64,000 bases of DNA from Crotophaga sulcirostris (taxonomy: Eukaryota > Chordata > Aves > Cuculiformes > Crotophagidae), in the NCBI GenBank assembly GCA_013397455.1, contig VYZB01000015.1, positions 1,590,586 to 1,654,585 of the forward strand, in the 5' to 3' direction. Positions within the stretch are counted from its first letter, which is position 1; every line of letters begins with the position of its first letter. The translations under genes and the position numbers were made by a program. Shown here one piece after another: positions 1 through 13,500 of the stretch. The notes under the pieces are model-generated. The model had not been told where the DNA came from and searched no databases. It worked only from the letters and a program-made list of their open reading frames with translations.

Positions 1-1618
1 TATCCCTTTGGCTAGGAGTAATAATAATCCCCCAGAGTGTGAATTGAAAATCCAACAGCCTACACAGAGCCTAGTTTACATCCTCTGCAAGTGGGCTTAT
101 CTCTGCAGCATTTGCAGTACTTATTGCTAGTAATTGAATTAGGCAGTGGTGGACAGTAAGCAGACTAGATTTCTGTCTGGATCTTAGTTGGGTTGGATCC
201 CTAATACTTTAAAGAGACTGCAAATTTGATACATTTTAGCTTTGAAATCACATTTGACTCAAAACCAAGAGAACGATTGGCACCACTTCATAAACACTTC
301 ATTCCTCCATAGACAGATTACGTTAGTGCCATGAGCATCCTATCATCTAAACCATCCTGGTAATTAGATTCTGCTCAGCTGTAACTTGCCAGCTTACACT
401 AGCTTGCACTCACCTACATTTGGCATGACTATTACTCTAAATTTTTCAGTGCTCAGGTTCACATACTTAGTACCTTTAAAATAATATTCTTTTTTAACTG
501 TATGGATAAATCAAATATTATAGATAAAACCTGTGAGAAAAAAAATCTGTTGAGTTCTTTAGTGTTTAAGATATAATCATGAAGGTGTTTTGGTACTACA
601 GCAAATGTGAAATCACTAAACTATTCTGTTATAAGAAAAATAAGAAACATTTAGGGCTATTAAATCTTGAACCTTTTTTTCTGCATACAGTGAGTCAACA
701 GTGCAAGGTAAGTGCAAGGTTTTGGTGATCAATACACAAAAAAAAGTGTGGGGTTCACTGGCCAGAAACTTGCACTTTACCAAGTATAATATCATCTTCA
801 TGTGAACCTGATATTAAACAGCACGGAGCTATATAAAAAAATACTTATGTCTTGAGATTCAGAGAAAGAAATGGAACTGTAAGGAGGGAAAGGAAGGCAA
901 AACCTTGAAGCTTATTCAGGATCCCAGTGCCACATTGTATGAATTTCACAATAAACATTATTATGTCAGATATTCTAAATACACACTCATGGATCTTGAA
1001 GACACTCACACTTTTTGACAGGGTATTTTTCAAAAATTGCCATCTGGATTTACCATTTTAAGATCTTCTTTGTGGTAGTAGAGAAAATTATTGTAAAATT
1101 ATGCTAAAATTTATCTCATATGCTGTCCATGCTGTTTGGTTTTGCTTGTTTTAGAAATGTTTATGTATGTTTCATCTCTTCAAAAAGAGAATGTGAAGAT
1201 TTGATGAGTGCTCCTTGAACCCAGCCATCTCCTGGCAGAATGAAATATGTTGACTGCGTTTCCTGGGAATACACCACAGGAATAGATGAAGATAATGTGG
1301 TTGCGTATTATGTGATAATGATGATTCTGATTGATGTATTCACCCCAAGGTATACTTGAGCATCTGTTGTTTATTTAAGCAGTACTCGTCATTCTTATTT
1401 TTAAGGTATTTAAGTGGTTGAACATATTTCTTCTTAAAGAATATCAAATGGAGAAAAAACTAACAAGAGGCTTTTGGGATTATGCACCAGTGATGACATG
1501 GAACATGAATTCAGGCGGGAGATGAGATGTACTTTAGTTCTAATACTGTTCATTGCCTTAGGAATTTAAGAGTCTATATTTGAGGAAGAAGTTAGTTTGG
1601 CTTACATCAAAAAAAGAA
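1..1618. other. AT-rich unique non-coding DNA
   Basis: I see no gene or recognisable mobile element here. The frames at 616-801 and 845-1033 (minus) are about 60 codons long, low-complexity and unlike any family I know. The stretch ends where CR1 similarity starts abruptly after an A-rich run at about 1610. Confidence 0.6.
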
Positions 1619-2170
1619 TGGCCAGCAGGTTGAGGGAGGTGACTCTGCCCCGCTAATCTGCTGTGGTGAGACCTCACCTGGAGTACTGCATCCAGCCCTC
1701 AGTGCAGAAGAGATATAGACCTGTTGGAGTGGGTCCAGAGGAGGGTCACAAAAATGATCAAAGGGATGGAACATCTCTCCTACGAGGAAAGGCTGGGGTT
1801 GTTCAGCCTAGATAAGAGATGGCTCTGGGAAGAACATATTGTGTCCTTTCAGTACTTAAAGAGGGCTTATAAGAAAAAAAATTTAGCAGGGCCTGTTGCG
1901 ATAGGACAAGAGGTAATGGTTTTAAACTAAAAGAGGGTAGATTTAGAATAGATAAAGAAGAAATTTTTTACAGTGAGGGATGAAACACTGTAAGAGGTCA
2001 CCCAGAGAGGTGGTAGTAAATGCCCCATCCCTGGAAATATTCAAGGCCAGGTTGGACAGGGCTCTGAGCAACCTTATTTATTGGAGGAATTTCTCTGCTC
2101 ATTGCTGCGGGTGTGTGGACTAGATAGCCTTTAAATGTCTCTTCCAACCCAATCTATTCTATGATTCTTT
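1619..2170 (+). mobile_element. CR1 LINE, 5'-truncated 3' fragment
   Basis: This is the 3' part of a CR1 non-LTR retrotransposon, the main LINE of birds. It begins abruptly within the end of ORF2 (ggagtactgcatccagc, ctggggttgttcagcc), continues through the 3' UTR (tggacagggctctgagcaac) and ends with ttccaacccaatctattc followed by the tail 8-mer ATTCTATGATTCT at about 2156-2168. The 5' truncation is typical of CR1. Many substitutions and a short A-rich insertion near 1873 show it is old and inactive. The tail type (TAGATAGCC...CTTCCAACCC) suggests an older avian subfamily than the copies at 21.2 and 49.3 kb, but I cannot name the subfamily. Confidence 0.92.
1666..1930 (+). pseudogene. CR1 ORF2 C-terminal remnant
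   Basis: Translation gives RPHLEYCIQP from 1666 in one frame, then from 1724 in another frame RRVTKMIKGMEHLSYEERL followed by LFSLDKRWL. This is the conserved end of CR1 ORF2 (RPHLEYC...VQRRATKMI...YEERL...LFSLEKRRL in the family). A frameshift lies between about 1700 and 1724, and a stop follows at 1930. The reverse-transcriptase core and the endonuclease domain are absent. It is a dead fragment within the CR1 copy. Confidence 0.85.
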
Positions 2171-2324
2171 ATTATTTTAAAAAAATCACCAAACAAAAAC
2201 ATCACCCCATCACCCCCAAAAAATGCCAAAAACCAAAGATTCAAGCACGATGGAACCAAGTCAGGTAGAGTGCTTACATCTTTCACCTCATGTAAGATTC
2301 ATAAGCATAGACCTAAACCTAGGG

Positions 2325-2835
2325 ATGAACTATATAAAACATCCTGAGCAGAAATTGGTGTAGTCTGTCTTTAAGGATCTCCAGTAATGAAGACTTCACA
2401 ACACCTCCAGACAATCTATTCCTGTAACACAAGATAAAGTGTCCCATCCCTATCCCCCTGCCTCCATTATAAACAGTTCTTATTAAAATGTAAGTCCATT
2501 GCCTCTCCATGCCTGTGCAGGTTTGCAGAGAACTGTTGATTTCCTTTCCTCTTGAAGCTATGTTTAAAAATTTTCAAACACACATATGGCTCCCTCCTGA
2601 CTTTGTCGAGCTAGAAAATTCTTACTTTGTTCAAGTTTTCTACACATCTTGGGAAAACCTCTGTTTTCTACACCTCTGATTGCCCTCTTTGGTTTCTTCT
2701 CAGTTGCCTCCAGATGAAACATATTTTTGCCCAAAGGCAGCCCACAGAGCTAGAATAGCGTTCCCCATATTATTCATGACAGTTTATAGTTATTTCCACT
2801 GTAACTCTTCACATGTTAGGGCTTTGACAAGTAAT
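2325..2835 (-). mobile_element. Ancient CR1 LINE fragment, antisense
   Basis: Read on the + strand, this matches the reverse complement of a CR1 3' region: tagtctgtctttaaggatct, aacacctccagacaatctat, then aagtccattgcctctcc, ttttctacacatcttgggaa, and a stretch resembling the ORF2 end (attgccctctttggtttctt). Similarity is scattered and weaker than in the neighbouring copy, which suggests an older, pre-avian or early avian insertion. Edges are approximate. It lies about 155 bp beyond the end of the plus-strand CR1, separated by an A-rich spacer. Confidence 0.75.
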
Positions 2836-5800
2836 CATTTGTGAGTATTCCCTATGGTTTAAGGTGTTACTGTCCCTGGTTGCCAGTTCCACTCTTTTTG
2901 TAGCAGTAACACTGTCGTAGCAGAATTAGCAAGTGAGGATATGTCTGTCAACTACCCTTCAATGTATGCTGAACCACCACATTCCCTTCAAATGAGCAAA
3001 TGAGGATCAATACATAAAAACTCCCCCCATTATGAAAAATGTTTCAGAAAAATCTGTGCAACATAAAAGTATAAACAAGTTCTATTAAACAACTTTTCCA
3101 GAAGAATGGATATACTAAGTCATATCTAAACTGCAGTGCTGTGTCCAGCAAAGGTCAGTTGGGCTCCTATGATCTAACAAAAATGGTTTGATTGATATTG
3201 GTCCCTCATGAATCTATAAGTCTCTCTTTCATCCTACTTTGTACTTAGCTGTCTGTCATATCCATTTTCATTGTCAGTTCTGTGGTCTTTCCCCTGATCC
3301 TTAGGAAAATTTATAGTATTTTCAGATATAGTTTTTATTTCCTTTTCTGATGCTTCAGCTAATAGGAGATACGAAGGGAAGAGTACAAGAAAAAGGGAAA
3401 CAAACAGTAATTTTTAGCTCAAGGAGGGTATAAATCCCTTTAGAACAACAGTGGTTTGTGCTCAGCATCTCTGTAACTTCATTCACACACTAGTTGTTAA
3501 AAGTTTTCTTGACACTTTCTCACAAAGTTTTCACTTCCCCTCATTCCTTCAATGATGCTCAAGTAGCCTCAGGCATGGACATTTGATTGTAGACAGCTGT
3601 TCTCTACAGCTAGAAGAGGAAGCTGAGGAAGGCGTTTTCAGAACTCTTGCAGATAGTAAGTATGTGTATGGAGGACAAGAACAATAAACTCCGAAGAGTC
3701 TGGGGTAGTGAAGATTGCTTGTGAAGCTGGAGATAATGAAGAAATGTGAGAAGGTGTTCGCAGCTGCGTGGAAATATTTCCTTGCATACTTAGCTAAGGG
3801 AACTACAAAAGTTGCTTATGACCCCTGCAGAGCAAATTCTCAAACCCCAAGTGTAAGATTAGTGCTGACGGTTTATGCAGGCTGAATCATTCACAGTGAA
3901 AAGAAAAGTACTTTGAGATGACTTTGCTGCTATGGGAAATAAGAATTACACCAGACTCAAGCCCAGCTGAGAGAGAGTCTATTTATTGTGTTATTTTCAC
4001 CATTGTTCTTACTCAGCATATTTTGTCACATCATAAACTGTGCACAGATGAAAGCTGTTCAGTGGTGCCTGGCAAAATCTCAAGCATCCACACATCCAGA
4101 GCACTAAACACCTGAATCCTACTATTTGCTGACACATTGGGTTTTAATACCTTGGGGTATTTTGACTGTGTTTACGGATAGGTAGACAGGCCAAGCACTT
4201 AATGCAGGCCTGAATACACAGAAGCAAATGTTTCTTAAACAGATTCTTCTTTCCCCTACTTCCCTATCTTGCCTTTTCAGTTTTAGTATTTTGAGATGAG
4301 GTTATTTTTCAAGAGAAGGAAGACTGCTTAAGATGATACAGGAAAAGTTTGTGCATATTTTAGTTTATTGTATTTTGGAAAACACAAACATTTCATTTTC
4401 TCAGACTTTGTAAAAACAATAGAATTCTTTAAAACCTGAGTGGCATTTTTAGAACCATTTTTTTACTTAATTTCAATCCTAGAATCCTTTTAAAATTATG
4501 CTTAAGAGCACGTGAATAATCCTTTACTATTAACAGCATTAAAAGGTAAGTATAACAAGGGTATAATGATTATTGGTTAAAACAGAACAAATTCTTCTAT
4601 AAGTCATTATGACTATCTGCAATGTCACTGCAACAAACCCAGCTGGTGAGTTTGGTTAGATCTCCCTACATTCCTCTTTCATACGAAGGAAGTAATAGAA
4701 ACCATGTCTTTGCTAGCTCAGTTTAATATAACACTTGAAAAAACAAAACTACGTGCAATATACAAGCAGCATAATATGACCTAAATGAATACAATAAAAC
4801 CCAATCCAGATAAATAAAAACAGAATTGCCAAGGCTTAGCATGCCTAGGCATAGAAACTATATTCTTATGCGTCTAGAGAACAGCTAAGAAATAATTTTC
4901 AAGGTAAAATTTCAAGTTCATGCCAAGACATGGAAGTAAGCCTAGTATTGAAAGTTAGGACTTTTAATGAATAAATTTCCCCCTTTTGTCAGAGAAAATT
5001 TGTAGGTCAACATATTTATGAAACTTACAATACTTAGAATCATTTACTCAAGACAAGCTCAACCTCTGTTTAGGATCAGATTAAGTGGCTGTTACATGCA
5101 AAGTTTAGACCTTGGCAAGTATCTTTGACAGCCTAGTTAATCAGAGTCTCTTCTTTCAAAATCTTATCTTTAGTTGAGCTCATGCAAGAACTGAGCTCTT
5201 CTGAAAAGCTGGTCTGAAGTAACTGAGAATTGCCTGTTAATCATTCTGAGGATCTTAGGCATTTGTTCTTGATAGCATTAAGAACTTTGCTGCACATTCA
5301 ACATCTGATGAATTTCTAAAAGAACAATAACATGGCACTACGCACAGCCTCTCTCATGCATGCAGGCAAGGACACAGACAGCTGAGGAAAACTGAAGTAA
5401 TATATGAATACCAGAAGCTGAATCTCATTCTTATTTTCTCTTCCATGAAAGCAAAACTGGCAACATTGCACAAGCGGGAATTTTTAATTTGTTTCTGACA
5501 CACCCCCCCCGCCTTTCCAAAACAGGTTATTCTGGGATTCTAAAAGCTGAAAGTTTGACTTACATGACCCTGACAGATAACTTCAGCTTCTGGCCCAAGT
5601 TGAAATTAGTCTAAACCCTTAATAAAGCAAAATTAGGCAGAAGTCTTGTGGCATCATTAATTAATTTCATAATTTTCAAAGTGGTTTGTGTTCATTAGGA
5701 GAAAGAGGTAGAGGAATGTAAAAATTAATAGTAGTTTCTGTAGCTAAAATAAGTGAGAGGCTGTGGCCAACAGACTGCACCACACATTCCCGGGCATGTT

Positions 5801-8800
5801 GATCATACTTTCAGAGGGGAAAATCAAGGACACGGTAATCAAAGAGAAGGATGTTAAAGAGAATTGTTTCAGTGAGAAGAAGGGAAAATAGATGACAAGG
5901 TGAAGAAAAAGGAAAGGGAATATCCCAGCCGTTTTGCAGTAAAGAGTAAAAAAAGGGATGATTTGTTCTGTATCATTCATTTACTATTCACTCCTTTCTC
6001 AACATCTTCTTCAAATATATTTGTGTTTATCAGTTGCAGCACACTTCTACAGCTCACTTGTTACATTATTGAGCTCTCTTTCATTTGACCTTGAACAGTC
6101 AAGCTCCCTAGTCATAAACTTTCTAACTCACTTTCACACATCAGCCTAGTTTCTATAGTGTAGGAACACCAAAGAACAAAAGCCTAAGGTGACAATCCCT
6201 CTTCTTCACACTTAACCTTTTCATGAAAAAAAATTTCGTCAGCTCTGAACCGTCTTAGGCCTTCTGACATACGCAAACGTCTATTGAAAATCATCACAAA
6301 CTATGATCTTCTTGACCTAAAAAATCCCACCCTAATGTCAGAAACTCCTAACAACTGGCTGATTACCACCAAGAGCCTCAGAAAATTTAACATGCTGGAT
6401 GTTAAAAGGCAGGTAAATACAGTACCACTGTTCTGCTTCTGTGCACTGGAGTGAAAGAACTTCATACCAGTGTGCCTTTCTTGCTCTGATTCCTACATAT
6501 CTTAAAAGGAGAAAACAAAATCTTTATGCATTTTTGACCTGTGTTACTTGTAGTCTTAACATCAAAGGAAGAAAAGAGCTCAAGAAGCAGTCAGATGAAA
6601 AGCATCTACAGGGATTAAGACCTCCACAGCATTATCTGTATTCCTCTATGAAAATACACGCTACCACACTAGCTGCACTGCATATGGATTACACCATTTG
6701 TAGCCAACATTCATGAGTCACGTTTGTTCTGTACTTTCTGAGTCATCTAAGTAACTCTGACAAGCCTCAGCCCTGTCCTTGTGATCAACCAACTCCTTGT
6801 GATGTTATGGCTAGTTATTATGGAAGTAATAATCAAACTAGTTTCATATATAAAGCAGTTTCAACTTCATATAATCCCTTTTATGTAATTAGATACTTGT
6901 TTTCAACCATGGGCAAAGATCAATCTCCTTCCAATGATCTAAAGCAACTGACATAAATAAACCAAAGGTATCAATGAAACTTTAGGCAATTTTGTCATTA
7001 TTTTCATTTCTTCACGGGTGAATCATTTAGATTAATGATAACACAACACTTCCATTGAATAACTTGGCTAAAGATAATTTCAAAATCAAGCTGGCTTGTC
7101 CCAACAGGAATAGTAGAAAAACGTCTCCAGTAAGGGTTCAGAAGTATTAAGCAGGATATGGAATACAAAGAGATATGTACTACAAAAGAGTCAGAATATT
7201 TTTCTTACTGACAAACTCTTCAGAACTCTTGCAGGTAATCCAAGAGTTTCAATAAGCTCTATTGATTTAAGGAATGATTCACACTTGGACTGGAAATGAA
7301 GGAGTTTTTAAAATGCAGTCACCAAACCCAACGGTTTATTTCACAACATCTTACCACTCAACTTTAAAACAAATAGAACTCGAATCACAATACAATGATG
7401 ATTGATGTTTTTCATCAACGCCCAATTATCATTCCATCATGGCACAAGACTTTAAAGCAAAGTTGTCTGAGCCAAGAAAAACGCAAAGTGAGCATCTGAA
7501 AATCCAGATCTGTGCTCTTACAAAATGTCTTACCAAACTGCATTTATTATTTTCTAACATGTTAGGTCATGTTAGTTGTATATGGGTATACAAAATGAGG
7601 CATTTATTTTAATCTTGTGCTCAGGTAGTGTGTTTCACTGATTTCTGACTAAGAATCATATCTGCAAAGAGATTTTGGGTTTGTTTTAAACAGGGCTTGA
7701 ACTGGAATTCCTCTTAGCATTGGTGGGATCAGTTCTCTGCTCTTTTCAATGTCACCAGACTCCTCTAAATATTTGATACTGAACATTCACATGTTACTCA
7801 TATATTGCTGGGTATTTCATGGGCATTTCTTGATCAAATCATTTTAAGTCCACTAAACTTCCCCTTTTATGTGTAGAGAATGTTAGAATACAGATTTTAC
7901 ATTTACATATGTATACAGATATAATAAGTACAGATGGTCTAACATATAACAGGGAAAGAGGTATCTCTTGCTGTTTCTCTGCACCATCAGACATGACCTG
8001 ACATGATTTTAATTGGAAACTAAGTTCTATAAGTCAGAAGGAGGTTGTTTTGGGGTTTGTTTTTTTTTCAGCATTGCACAGTAGCAGCAACAAAATGATG
8101 GGAGATTATGGGAATAGGAGAAAGTTTAAACATGCCAATACTTAAAAAATGTAGGTGTTAAAAGATATACTAGTAATCTATGCAAATTGTTACAATATCA
8201 TACATTTCTGTTAACCAAGTATTACGTTATTTTCATACTATATATTATTCATAAACATTACTTGGAACACAGTATACATTTTGTCCTCAAGGACTGTAAA
8301 ATAACTAATATACAGTTTACTTAATAAACACCTCATATTTTGCTAAAATGCAGTCACCTCAGGTGGGTATAAAAGCAACTGGTTTATAATGTTCAAAAAT
8401 AATATGTACCAATTAAGAAAAAAGTAGAGAATGTTATATTCATTAAAAAACTCTCTAGTGGCTGTAAGCTAAGTGCAAAACAATAAAAAATGATGGAACG
8501 TATCTGATACATTTTGTCTGACACAGCTACCTCTAAAAGATAGCATTTTTTGTTTTCATCTGTAGAAAGGATTTTGGGTTTATCCTGTAGCTCAAATTAT
8601 GATATCTCTTACACTGTACTTCCTAATTCTGAATTGGTGCTATGATTCAGTTCTATAGTTTTTTGATGATTTACAGATATTTTGTGGGAAGAAACATGAA
8701 AAGCATTCTAATGGAGAGGTGTAATTTTAATGCACTTGATCTTCTGCAGCAATGAAAAATCTGAAATAAAATGTTTGCTTTTCAAAGGTGTTTCCCAGTT

Positions 8801-10540
8801 TTCTTGAAAACATCTAACAAGCTCCAAAAAGCATTCATTTTTTTTAGCTACGTTACCACATAAACCAAATTTGAGTGATTTGTTATTTTTTATTTTTTTT
8901 CAAAGTGTGGACTTACTTGCTTCTCATTTTCATTGGAGCAGAAGAGAGAAACATGTTTTAACACATTTTCATCTTCTAATCAAGCCTTTCTGAAATAAAT
9001 AATTTTGTCTCCTGATCCATTAGAAACTTTTGTTATGACATTGAATTAAATCATACACGCAGATAAAAAGCCTTCAGGTAAATGGTCTGTAATCATTAGA
9101 ACATATCATTATAGCATCACACCAGACATGACATGTACCCTCTGCTTTTAGTTACCTGTTCTTTTCAGATAACCGTTTAGAGTGAAAAAAAATAAACACA
9201 CTTTCACACAGAGGTTTACTGCAATGTTCTGGACTAACTGCTTGGGTGACATTTTGATTCCAAATGCATTTACTTTTGCTTTTAGTTTGTGTTGTTCTTC
9301 CTATACTTTTACCTTGGGGAACAAAAGATTAAAGATAATGCCTGTTAAGTCTGGCTTCATATGTTATGAAAACGAATGTGAATACAATATGTTTGCCCTT
9401 AACAACTTTGAAAATTCCTTCAAGGATTCCCGAAGGTCCCTTTATACCAGTACAGCAGTACAAAGCAGACTTAAAATGGATGCAAATAGAATATTCATTC
9501 CCCTTAAAGACAATTTGCATTGCTTATACTTAGTGTAAACAAGAGCCATGTCCCAGACAGTGTGTTTCCAACTGGACTGATTTTTGTTATTTCTTCTAAA
9601 TTAAATTCAAAGAAAATTTCCTCTACGAAAGGAAATCTGTTGACCTGAAAAAATCCTACAAGCTAACACTCTAATTTTTATGACTCCATTTCACTTATAC
9701 ATGCACATTACCAGATGTCGATTCACACTATAACCCTGTGGAAAATAACTTCATTACGTGCAGGTAACAATCCATCATTAGCCTCTAATTAGAAATTCAT
9801 GAGAGAGTGTGAAAACACTCTACATTCTGTCTGGTTGCTTGCAGTGTGTGAGGCCTATCTTAAAAAGAACAGCTCAATGTCAGGCTGAGTTTTATGCGGT
9901 GTTGCTGTCCTGAATGACTAGACTATCATAGGCAGGTCCCATTCCTCTGCTGCAAATACTCATTCTCCTCTTTTGACATAGCATCACCCTAAAGTATTTT
10001 AGTTGCTGATTCCTAAACAGAAGGTTGTGGCACTTACAAATGGACCTTGAGAGACTAACAGAAATTCTTTATTTTTCTGCTCTTATCTGATATTGTAAGC
10101 CTAGTAAACCATATGTTTGCTTGCCTGTCCGAGCCTGGGTTGCAACACTGAGTGAAGCTAATAACGGTAACTAAAAGTGATATGCTATCTTAAAAGAAGT
10201 GTGATCTGCTAATTAACAGCAAAACAGATAAAGAATGAGTAGTGACCAGGAACAATTACATGGTATTAAATTCCCTTCAGGAAAATTGCTTTCCCTGCAA
10301 CCAAGAAAATATGCAATACTGCCTCTTTCGACATAAACACAGTTCTCCTCAGGTCAACGAACCACAGATGCTGATACTGTGCTTTTTTTCTGTTGTTAAA
10401 ATTTTAGTGATGCATTGAGTAAAAATGCTGATAATTGTTTGAACTGATATCTTGTGCATGTATCAAGAAATAATGTTAATCACCCCCCTTTTCTTCCATG
10501 CTAAACAATAAAAGGCAGCAAGCATTGCAGAAGAACCCAG
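2836..10540. other. AT-rich unique non-coding DNA
   Basis: No gene recognised. The longest frame, 9182-9538 (118 codons), has no recognisable domain, AT-driven composition and an overlapping antisense frame. A C8 run at 5503-5510 and short T-runs near 8058 are the only low-complexity sequence. A TATA-like GGTATAAATC occurs near 3427 with no supporting context. Confidence 0.55.
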
Positions 10541-13500
10541 ACACCACTTATGCACCCTTGTGTACTCAGGTGGGACACACTTCACCTAGAGCTCACCTCA
10601 TTGATAGGCAATAGTCGTGCCTGCTTCCTTTCTAGATTTACTTGTCTTTTAGGCACATCTCTACATGATGCTGGCTACTTGATTTCAGCTGCCAAATGCA
10701 CCCAGAGCAGTGTCCTATTTGGGGAGGACAGGCACCCATTTCCTATTCAAAATTATCATTATCAAAAACAATACAAATTTGTAAAATTATCCTTCAGTCT
10801 AGGATTAGGTAGGTGATGAATTATGCCAAGAATGTATACAAGTGCAAACTAATCTAGTAAATTTTCAGATAATGCCCTTCCAGCAGGTTGAATGTTGTGA
10901 CCAGGAAAATCGTGATTTGCAGCTGGTAGGTGAAGGGAAATTTGAGGTGTTATCCATCTACACAGATATCTCCTGGTGTCACAATCATAGCTCTACCTTG
11001 ATTTACTTTTTCTAAAGTATTCATTGTCTTGCAGGCATATCTGCACTACATAGAGCTCTGTGGACACTGCACTAGCAGCTGCTTAGACTTGACCTAAGCC
11101 GGACTCAGATGAAAAACTATATGAATGGTATATGCTGTTAAAACTCGTCTTATACCTAAGCCACCACAGTCTAAACCAGGTGCTTCAATCAATGTCAGAC
11201 AGATATTTGCCTTCTCTACTTTTATGTGAACTGGTAAAACAGGAGAATCTCTTGGTTCTCATGTAGATCTAAAGATATTTTCACTTACGATATTTTCAGG
11301 GCTAGTGTTAATTTTTCAGCAAATACTGTTGTACACCTTGACATTTGCATCACCAGAGTTTGGGCTGACTTTTTAAGAGGGGATTACATTCAAAGATCAA
11401 GATAATGAATACAGGTGATAGCAGGATTACTACACAGAAGTATGTAAGATAAATAGACTAAATGCAGTTAGGATATGTTCAGGATACAGCAGGTAAGCCT
11501 AAGCAATGCAAATTTCAGCATTGGATTGTGAACAGTTGCTATATATTATGAGAAGGAACCATAGTCATATCTCCATGCTGCCCACTGCATACCACTGTTT
11601 ATACAGTACATGATTTGAGGTGAGACATTTATAAATTAATACATTTTATGTTCTAGGGCATGCTTACAAAAAAACACAAAGTAAGATGGAGAACTTTCAA
11701 ACTGCTCAGGTGCCAATCTTGGCCACAACTTCCTAAGATTATTCAGTTCATAATTGTACATTATAATCAACACAAAATTAAATATCCATATTGCCTAATT
11801 ACATGTATATACTCTAATGGTATAATTAAGACACACAATTTTAAAATTAGAGTGTGGCATTACTTAGTAAACAGCTTTACAAAGCTTTGTTTCATTCATT
11901 CTAAATTACTTCCAGAAAACACAAATTCATATGCAAGGTATGGTACACTGTAAGAACATTAAAAACTGTTTAATAATGCATATTCACAAGGGGTCAAAAT
12001 TAAGACTTAATAGGTATACTTGACTACTTGTGTCTTGACTGTTGAAAACTTAGCAGCACAATTTTAATATTCTGTTATTATGGTTTATGTCTAGTTGTTT
12101 GAAATAGAGTTTTTGGTTTTGGCTTTTCTAAAGAAAAAATCTTTAGACTGGTATAACAGTCATCATTTATTTGCACATTTCATAAGTGAAGACAATACTA
12201 TTTTTCATTATATTAAAAGTATTTTTTGCAAGAAACCAATGGGCTGACCTGAGAATTGTCACTTCTACTTATAAGCAGAGATGAATTCAGAAATATGTAA
12301 ACTCCTATCTTGTACATTGTTGTGAAGAACAACTTCATGTTGCACACAAGTTTTCAATCCATTCCTTCCCTCCTTTATTTATCTTCTGTCTTACAAGTTT
12401 CTTTACTTAAATGTGATAGTATGTGACACCAAGTGATATATCACAAAAGTCTAATACAGTGTAACACTGATTTTGATCAAAATTATAATCTCACTACAAG
12501 TGCATTAAGTTATTTTGACAAGATCATATTAGATTATTTTTTTGACATTATTTTGATTGTTTATTGAGCATTATTCAGCATTGAACATATTATTTGCCCT
12601 GTCAGAAGTCTAGCTACTTATTTAAGAATTAAGAATACATATCTAGAGTAGGATGGGTCTTCCTTTTCTTTTTGTAAAATTATCATCATGAACAGTAATT
12701 TTATTGTAATTTCCAAAAATTTTCGTTTCTCAGACTTATGACAAAGACACAAGCAGATAACAGATATGACTTTAAAAGATCTAAGATCGAAATTATCCGT
12801 AACACTCTAATTTACAGATATAAAGCTGCAATAGGACCAGTTGAATAATGTATCTAGGTACAGCTGGAAGTTTAAAAAAATTAATAGTTATCATATAGAA
12901 GAAATATATAATCCATTTTTTTCTTCAAATGCACAAAATGAGTATTTGTCAAACAAATCCTCTTCTGTCTATCGTTTGTTTGGTAGGCAAAAAAATTCTT
13001 CCTCTCCCTTATCGAGTGAATTTAGCCATTATAGTCCAGATGAAAAGGAATTCTCAGTTTATAATAGCAACAGCAAAGTCCTATTATTCTTCACCCGAAG
13101 GCCTATATATTATGTGCCTTCCAATTGCTTTCAATACTAAAAGTAACTAAACGTATAACAACTGACAGCAACTTTCGGTTCTGCTTTGTATCCTAAGTTA
13201 AACAGACAAACACAAACAGTGATTTTCCTGGATTTATGATACGGAATTCATAAATGCTAGAGGTAGAATTGCTGGTTATCTTCAAGCACTAACTGAAGCT
13301 TGCAGAGAAAGGCAGATGTCCATAGGGCTGACAGATTTTCCTTCAATAACTAGTACTAGGGAGGGAAAAACGCAGATTTCAAATTGTGCAAAGGAAAAGT
13401 CTTGTTTGGAGATGTATGGTATATTCTTCCTTCATATTCAGACAAGCCCTTGACAGCTTCAGACCTATTTTAAATTCCTTGGAAATTATGTAATAATAGG

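Noticed and set aside
2319..2510. 63-codon minus-strand frame
   Set aside because: It lies inside an ancient CR1 fragment and is not a host gene.
9182..9538. 118-codon plus-strand frame
   Set aside because: The alternative start lies in AT-rich DNA, and there is no known domain and an overlapping antisense frame.
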